Below the pieces are notes generated by a model. That model searched no databases and had not been told where the DNA came from. It saw only the letters and a list, made by a program, of their open reading frames with translations. Source: an uncultured Prevotella sp. (GTDB lineage Bacteria; Bacteroidota; Bacteroidia; Bacteroidales; Bacteroidaceae). From it: a DNA stretch of 53,012 nt. The stretch's first letter is position 1; each line of letters begins with the position of its first letter. The DNA is taken from positions 1 through 53,012 of the forward strand of contig UQTI01000011.1 in the NCBI GenBank assembly GCA_900543975.1, written 5' to 3'. Of the stretch, positions 48,949-53,012 are shown piece by piece. The position numbers and the translations under genes were made by a program.

Positions 48949-51327
48949 ATGGATAAACGTTTCAAGCTTTTATTTATAATCTTGTGCTTTGCAATATCTG
49001 CGTTTGCGCAACAGTTTTCTGTCTCAGGAAGGGTTATAGATGCTGATGGTCATCCGCTCGACTTCGCTAATGTTTTCATTGTCGCTCCTGGCGATAAGAT
49101 AGAAGCGAGTGCTGTGTGTGATGTTGATGGAAAATTTAAGATGACGGTTGGCGCAGGCAAATGCATGCTGGGATGTACGTTTATCGGATATGAGATGTAC
49201 CAGAACGTTATCGACTTGAACAGCGACATAGATGTGGGAGATATCAAAATGCAGCAAAGTGCCACAGAATTGCAGACGGTTGTGGTGCAAGGGCGTTTAA
49301 TGAGCGTGCGCATGCAGAAAGATGGCTATAGCGTGGATGTTTCTAAAATAAACAATGATTTCAACAACGCCCTTGATCTCATGCGTTGTATTCCCCAAGT
49401 ACAGGTTAAGGACAACGAACTGAAGGTGGCAGGCAAGCAACAGGTGCTGGTGAAAATAGGTAATGTTGTGCAGCGTGTAGAGACGAGCGAGCTGCCTGAT
49501 GTGCTTAAAGGCTATGACGCACGGCTTGTTGAACGAGTAGAGATCCTTCGTCAGCCACCATTGCGCTATGACAAAGACGGCAACACCGCGATGATTGTCT
49601 TGCACACCACGCCAGGCTTTAGTAAGTATTTTGGTGGCATAATAGGCACAGAAGAGATGAAGGGAGAAAACTATAATTTTCGTTATGGTGGCTTCGGACA
49701 GTTGATGTATAACACGGAAAAGATGTTCCTTTCTGTGGCGCCGTCTGCCAACTGGAACGGGTCTTATATGAAGGAGTCGGCTCAATACGACTATGGCTCT
49801 TATTTATATAAAAATGTTTCTCCGTCTAAAGGTGACAATAACTATGCGGGTGTAAGGGGCATCCTTCAATGGAACTATTCGAAAAGCGGATTGCTCGGTT
49901 TGACAGGAGGATTCAATAAACGCAGCATCGACAATGTCTTTGTGTCTTCCGATTGGGCTGAGCCTCAAACAAATGGGGTCGTAGATGCTAAAAGCAACAA
50001 CGACATAAGTTTCCGCACGCCAAAGAAAACTGTTACTGCATACATGGAGCAGACTCTCGGACGCCCCGAGAACAAGATGTGGCTTGAAACATCTTATTAT
50101 GATTATACAGAGAAGCAGAATTCAGATTACGTCTCTTTGAGCGTGAAAGACGGCAAGAAATTTTTTACTTACAACGACAAAGATTGTCTGAAGGTTAGAG
50201 GAGTGGGCGTAAACAACGATTACTCCTTGCTTCTCGACACCACAGCCCACAACACCACTTTCGATTTTGGTGCTCGTTTCTCTTTCTCGCGCACCGACAA
50301 AGACCGTGACCACAACCAATGGATGTGCATTGACCTCAACGAGACAGCATATGAGGAGACGGCTCTTTTCAAGCTTGATGAGTATGTGCTTGCACCTTAC
50401 GCCAGCTTGTCGTCACAGCTTACAAAGAAATGGTGGATGCGTCTTGGGCTTGTTTCAGACATCGCCTGGCGACGCAACAAGCAGATTGAGGATAGCTGGC
50501 ATAAGACGTTCGTCACATGGTTGCCTTCATTGCATACAAGCTTCGCCTTCAATCCTCATCACCAGTTGTCGTTCACCCTCAACTCCTCTGTTACGCAGCC
50601 AAAGTTTGGACAGCTTAATCCGTTTGGTTGGCGTGTCAATCAGAAACAATATGTTCGTGGCAACATGCAGTTGAAGCCAGAAAAACATTACGACTCGCGT
50701 CTCACTTACACATATAACGGCAGCCTGTCGGTATCGGGAGTGATGAATTTCGGTCACGACATCATAGCACAGGTAACCTCGTTTTCTGATGGCTATATTG
50801 TTACAAAACCCGAGAACGCACAGAACAGCGCCGAGTATGGGCTTTCTGCCAGCTATTGGTTTAACCGTCTGTCGTGGCTAACGCTTTCTGTTGGTGCTGA
50901 AGGCGCTTATGCTCGCTACACTTCAGATAATCCTCTGCTCGCCAAGTGTGCGGAGAGCATGCAGTGGGGGCTCAATGGCTACGCCGAATTTGTGTTTAAC
51001 ACACAACGCACGTTTACAGGCTATGTGTCAGGCTCTTATGAGGGACGACGTAAGACCACGGTGTCTGTGGTGCGTCCGCAGAACGATGTGTCTGTGGGTG
51101 TGACTGGCTATTTTCTTAAACGTAACCTTAGCGTCAGCTTGTCGGGCATGAACCTTCTTTCGTCCACATACCGTGGCTACGGCAAGAGCGGTGACCATTC
51201 TTTCACGTTCCGCAACCGTTACAACTATCCCACGCTTTACCTTTCCGTGTCTTATAAGTTCTTCAACTCAAAGGATAACTCTCCTGAACGCAAGATGAGT
51301 TCTGAAGATGTGGAGCGTAGGTTCTGA
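48949..51327 (+). CDS. Outer-membrane beta-barrel receptor (OMP_b-brl_3 type)
   Basis: A 792-residue outer-membrane protein. Signal peptide 1-20 (KRFKLLFIILCFAISAFAQ), a carboxypeptidase-like domain (FSVSGRVIDADGHPLDFANVFIV), then a shortened plug (NALDLMRCIPQVQVKDNELKVAGKQQVLVKIG, LPDVLKGYDARLVERVEILRQPPLRYDKDG), in the style of TonB-receptor relatives with an OMP_b-brl_3 barrel. It lacks a clear TonB box. The last strand LYLSVSYKFF is followed by a 20-residue polar tail (NSKDNSPERKMSSEDVERRF), which is unusual since barrels normally end at the final aromatic residue. Ligand unknown. Own promoter at 48864. Confidence 0.9.
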   Translation: MDKRFKLLFIILCFAISAFAQQFSVSGRVIDADGHPLDFANVFIVAPGDKIEASAVCDVDGKFKMTVGAGKCMLGCTFIGYEMYQNVIDLNSDIDVGDIKMQQSATELQTVVVQGRLMSVRMQKDGYSVDVSKINNDFNNALDLMRCIPQVQVKDNELKVAGKQQVLVKIGNVVQRVETSELPDVLKGYDARLVERVEILRQPPLRYDKDGNTAMIVLHTTPGFSKYFGGIIGTEEMKGENYNFRYGGFGQLMYNTEKMFLSVAPSANWNGSYMKESAQYDYGSYLYKNVSPSKGDNNYAGVRGILQWNYSKSGLLGLTGGFNKRSIDNVFVSSDWAEPQTNGVVDAKSNNDISFRTPKKTVTAYMEQTLGRPENKMWLETSYYDYTEKQNSDYVSLSVKDGKKFFTYNDKDCLKVRGVGVNNDYSLLLDTTAHNTTFDFGARFSFSRTDKDRDHNQWMCIDLNETAYEETALFKLDEYVLAPYASLSSQLTKKWWMRLGLVSDIAWRRNKQIEDSWHKTFVTWLPSLHTSFAFNPHHQLSFTLNSSVTQPKFGQLNPFGWRVNQKQYVRGNMQLKPEKHYDSRLTYTYNGSLSVSGVMNFGHDIIAQVTSFSDGYIVTKPENAQNSAEYGLSASYWFNRLSWLTLSVGAEGAYARYTSDNPLLAKCAESMQWGLNGYAEFVFNTQRTFTGYVSGSYEGRRKTTVSVVRPQNDVSVGVTGYFLKRNLSVSLSGMNLLSSTYRGYGKSGDHSFTFRNRYNYPTLYLSVSYKFFNSKDNSPERKMSSEDVERRF

Positions 51328-51409
51328 TTATGGCGTTTCTGTGAGTCAATGTTATGGCCGTTTTCGTTTTTTTATGTAATAGAGAGTAAGTAATGTCGTT
51401 TTTTTTGCC

Positions 51410-51417
51410 TAATTTTG
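51410..51417 (+). promoter_or_regulatory. -7 element of trmB
   Basis: TAATTTTG fits TAnnTTTG; no clear TTTG about 20 bases upstream. Leader of about 45 bases. Confidence 0.45.
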
Positions 51418-51465
51418 CAAGATGATATAAAAACGATAATTTACGACAAAACATAAAAGAACAAG

Positions 51466-52236
51466 ATGAGTAAAGGAAAACTGGCCAAGTTTGCCGACAT
51501 GGAGAGATATGAGAATGTGTTCCAGTATCCCTATTCGGTTATCGACAACGTGCCTTTCGACATGAAGGGCAAATGGGGAGAGCAATATTTCAAGAACAAC
51601 AATCCCATCGTGCTGGAGCTGGGATGCGGCAAAGGCGAATATACTGTTGGGCTGGCAAAGCTGTTTCCCGATGTCAACTTTATTGGTGTCGACATCAAGG
51701 GCTCACGCATGTGGACAGGCGCCACACAGGCTCTCAATGAGGGACTGGCCAACGTGGCGTTTCTGCGCACAAACATCGAGATCATTGACCGCTTCTTCGC
51801 TGAGGGCGAGGTGAGCGAGATATGGCTCACGTTCAGCGACCCGCAGATGAAGAACCCGCGCAAGCGCCTTACCAGCACCTTTTTTATGAACCGTTATCGT
51901 CATTTCTTAAAAGATGGCGGCGTGGTGCATCTGAAGACCGACTCAAACTTTCTTTTTACATACACTACATATATGGTAGAGCGCAACGCGTTGCCAGTGT
52001 TGTTCCGTACCGAAGATTTATATCACACCGAGGGCATAGATGCTCAAACCCAAACCATATTGGGCATACAAACCTACTATGAGAGTCAGTGGATAGAGCG
52101 TGGCCTAAATATACGATATATGAAATTTCGTTTACCACAAGAAGGCGAGTTAGCTGAGCCTGATATCGAGATACCGCTCGATGATTACCGTAGCTACAAG
52201 CGTCCTAAGCGTAGCGGACTGGAAACGAGTAAATAA
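51466..52236 (+). CDS. trmB: tRNA (guanine-N7-)-methyltransferase
   Basis: A 256-residue SAM-dependent enzyme that makes m7G46 in the tRNA variable loop. VLELGCGKGEYTVGLAKLFPDVNFIGVDIKGSRMWTGA is the SAM-binding motif I region. IWLTFSDPQMKNPRKRLTS matches the TrmB signature FPDPWPKKRH-RR in its Bacteroidota form (FSDPQ). KDGGVVHLKTDS and YTTYMVE follow. N-terminal KLAKFADMERYENVFQYP is the usual extension in this phylum. Length normal, monocistronic. Confidence 0.95.
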   Translation: MSKGKLAKFADMERYENVFQYPYSVIDNVPFDMKGKWGEQYFKNNNPIVLELGCGKGEYTVGLAKLFPDVNFIGVDIKGSRMWTGATQALNEGLANVAFLRTNIEIIDRFFAEGEVSEIWLTFSDPQMKNPRKRLTSTFFMNRYRHFLKDGGVVHLKTDSNFLFTYTTYMVERNALPVLFRTEDLYHTEGIDAQTQTILGIQTYYESQWIERGLNIRYMKFRLPQEGELAEPDIEIPLDDYRSYKRPKRSGLETSK

Positions 52237-52333
52237 TATTAATCCGTATCTTTTGCAAACCACATCTTCATATTGACAGAAAATATAATACAAACATATC
52301 ACAAATCACAAATATTAATAGCATTTATAAACT

Positions 52334-53012
52334 ATGAAGAAACAATTTGTTGTAATCTTAATAGCCCTCTTCGCGCTTGGTACGGCAACGGTGTCGGCTG
52401 TTGACGGCAAGAAGCTGACGGCTTACGTAAATCCGATGATTGGCACAAGCGGAATGGGACATACGTTTCCTGGCGCTTGTGCTCCATTTGGTATCGTGCA
52501 ACTTAGCCCTGAAACAGATACCATTCCACAAAATGTTGATGGACGTTATCAGGGAAAGGTGTACGAATATTGTGCTGGTTATCAGCATACTGATCCTACA
52601 ATCGTAGGTTTCAGTCATACACACCTTAGTGGTACAGGTCATTCTGATTTAGGCGATGTGATGCTAATGCCGCAAACCGGAAGTTTGCGTCTAAACCCAG
52701 GAACGGCTACTCATCCCGATGCTGGCTATCGCTCACGATTTAATCATGACACAGAGAAGGCTGCCCCTGGCTATTATGAAGTGATGCTTGCTGATGAAGG
52801 CGTTTGTGCTCAACTTACAGCTACCCAACGTGTAGGTGTACATAAATATACTTTCCCTAAAGGTGCCGACTCGCGTGTTATTCTTGATATGTTGCATGGC
52901 ATATATAATTATGATGGCAAAGTGTTGTGGAGCAGCATACGCGTAGAAAACGACACCTTGCTCACCGGCTATCGTATCACCAATGGTTGGGCCAATTGCA
53001 ATTATACTTATT
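52334..53012 (+). CDS. GH92 family glycosidase (alpha-mannosidase), 5' part
   Basis: The gene is open to the window edge, 226 codons visible. MKKQFVVILIALFALGTATVSA is a signal peptide. The mature N-terminus LTAYVNPMIGTSGMGHTFPGACAPFGIVQLSPETD is the GH92 hallmark, followed by CAGYQHTDPTIVGFSHTHLSGTGHSDLGDVMLMP. GH92 enzymes are calcium-dependent exo-alpha-mannosidases (mostly alpha-1,2) acting on N-glycans or yeast mannan, usually periplasmic or surface-located in Bacteroidota. Full members have about 730-780 residues, so some 70% lies outside. Linkage specificity cannot be read from this part. Confidence 0.95.
   Translation, partial: MKKQFVVILIALFALGTATVSAVDGKKLTAYVNPMIGTSGMGHTFPGACAPFGIVQLSPETDTIPQNVDGRYQGKVYEYCAGYQHTDPTIVGFSHTHLSGTGHSDLGDVMLMPQTGSLRLNPGTATHPDAGYRSRFNHDTEKAAPGYYEVMLADEGVCAQLTATQRVGVHKYTFPKGADSRVILDMLHGIYNYDGKVLWSSIRVENDTLLTGYRITNGWANCNYTY

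Overview
The window reads as the chromosome of a Bacteroidota bacterium, most likely Prevotellaceae or a close Bacteroidales relative. This rests on promoters of the TTTG-N19/20-TAnnTTTG type (the form used by the Bacteroidota primary sigma factor), almost no Shine-Dalgarno sequences, and family-typical genes: a NigD-like lipoprotein, SusC-style carboxypeptidase-like/TonB receptors, a type IX secretion plug protein, LptE and SecG next to a Fis-type sigma-54 activator, DUF3127, DUF5675, a BT4734/DUF3987 protein and GH92. Coding GC is moderate to high, and the spacers are strikingly AT-rich.

Layout. 1-4.7 kb: accessory cassette of an OB-fold-like DUF3127 protein, an unknown protein, a primase-like BT4734_N/DUF3987 fusion and a DUF5675 protein, separated by AT-rich repeat clusters. 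5-9.5 kb: nagB, a CBM9-like protein, and a UvrD-type helicase with a DnaQ-type exonuclease inserted. 9.5-19.2 kb (minus strand): MATE exporter, clpB, a multi-pass membrane protein, a FabK-like flavoprotein, and a secreted M6 metalloprotease with a type IX-like C-terminal tail. 19.8-25.2 kb (plus): OPT transporter and the anaerobic ribonucleotide reductase pair nrdD-nrdG. 25.2-26.3 kb: a gene-free stretch packed with repeats, palindromes and terminators. 26.3-33.1 kb: NigD-like lipoprotein (minus) and a very large alpha-2-macroglobulin family protein (plus). 33.4-38.7 kb: tRNA-Arg, a FecCD permease, ligA, a B3/B4-domain protein and type II pantothenate kinase. 38.9-48.6 kb (minus): DASS anion symporter, GNAT acetyltransferase, tRNA-His, an envelope-biogenesis run (sigma-54 activator, lptE, TPR-like protein, secG), and the T9SS plug protein behind a TonB receptor. 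48.9-53.0 kb (plus): an outer-membrane beta-barrel receptor, trmB, and the start of a GH92 alpha-mannosidase cut by the window edge.

How it fits together. Most of the window is housekeeping and envelope biology of an anaerobic gut or oral saccharolytic organism: amino-sugar catabolism, anaerobic dNTP synthesis, protein disaggregation, Sec and type IX secretion, LPS export, mannan use. The least ordinary material is (i) the primase-like cassette at the left end, (ii) short tandem arrays at gene 3' ends, which in four genes repeat the final codons plus the stop codon, (iii) a roughly 100-residue Ser/Glu/Ala repeat tail on DNA ligase ending in a QLLLF motif that resembles a sliding-clamp-binding peptide, and (iv) a roughly 194-bp near-palindromic element at 25.9-26.1 kb plus two families of dispersed intergenic hairpin repeats.
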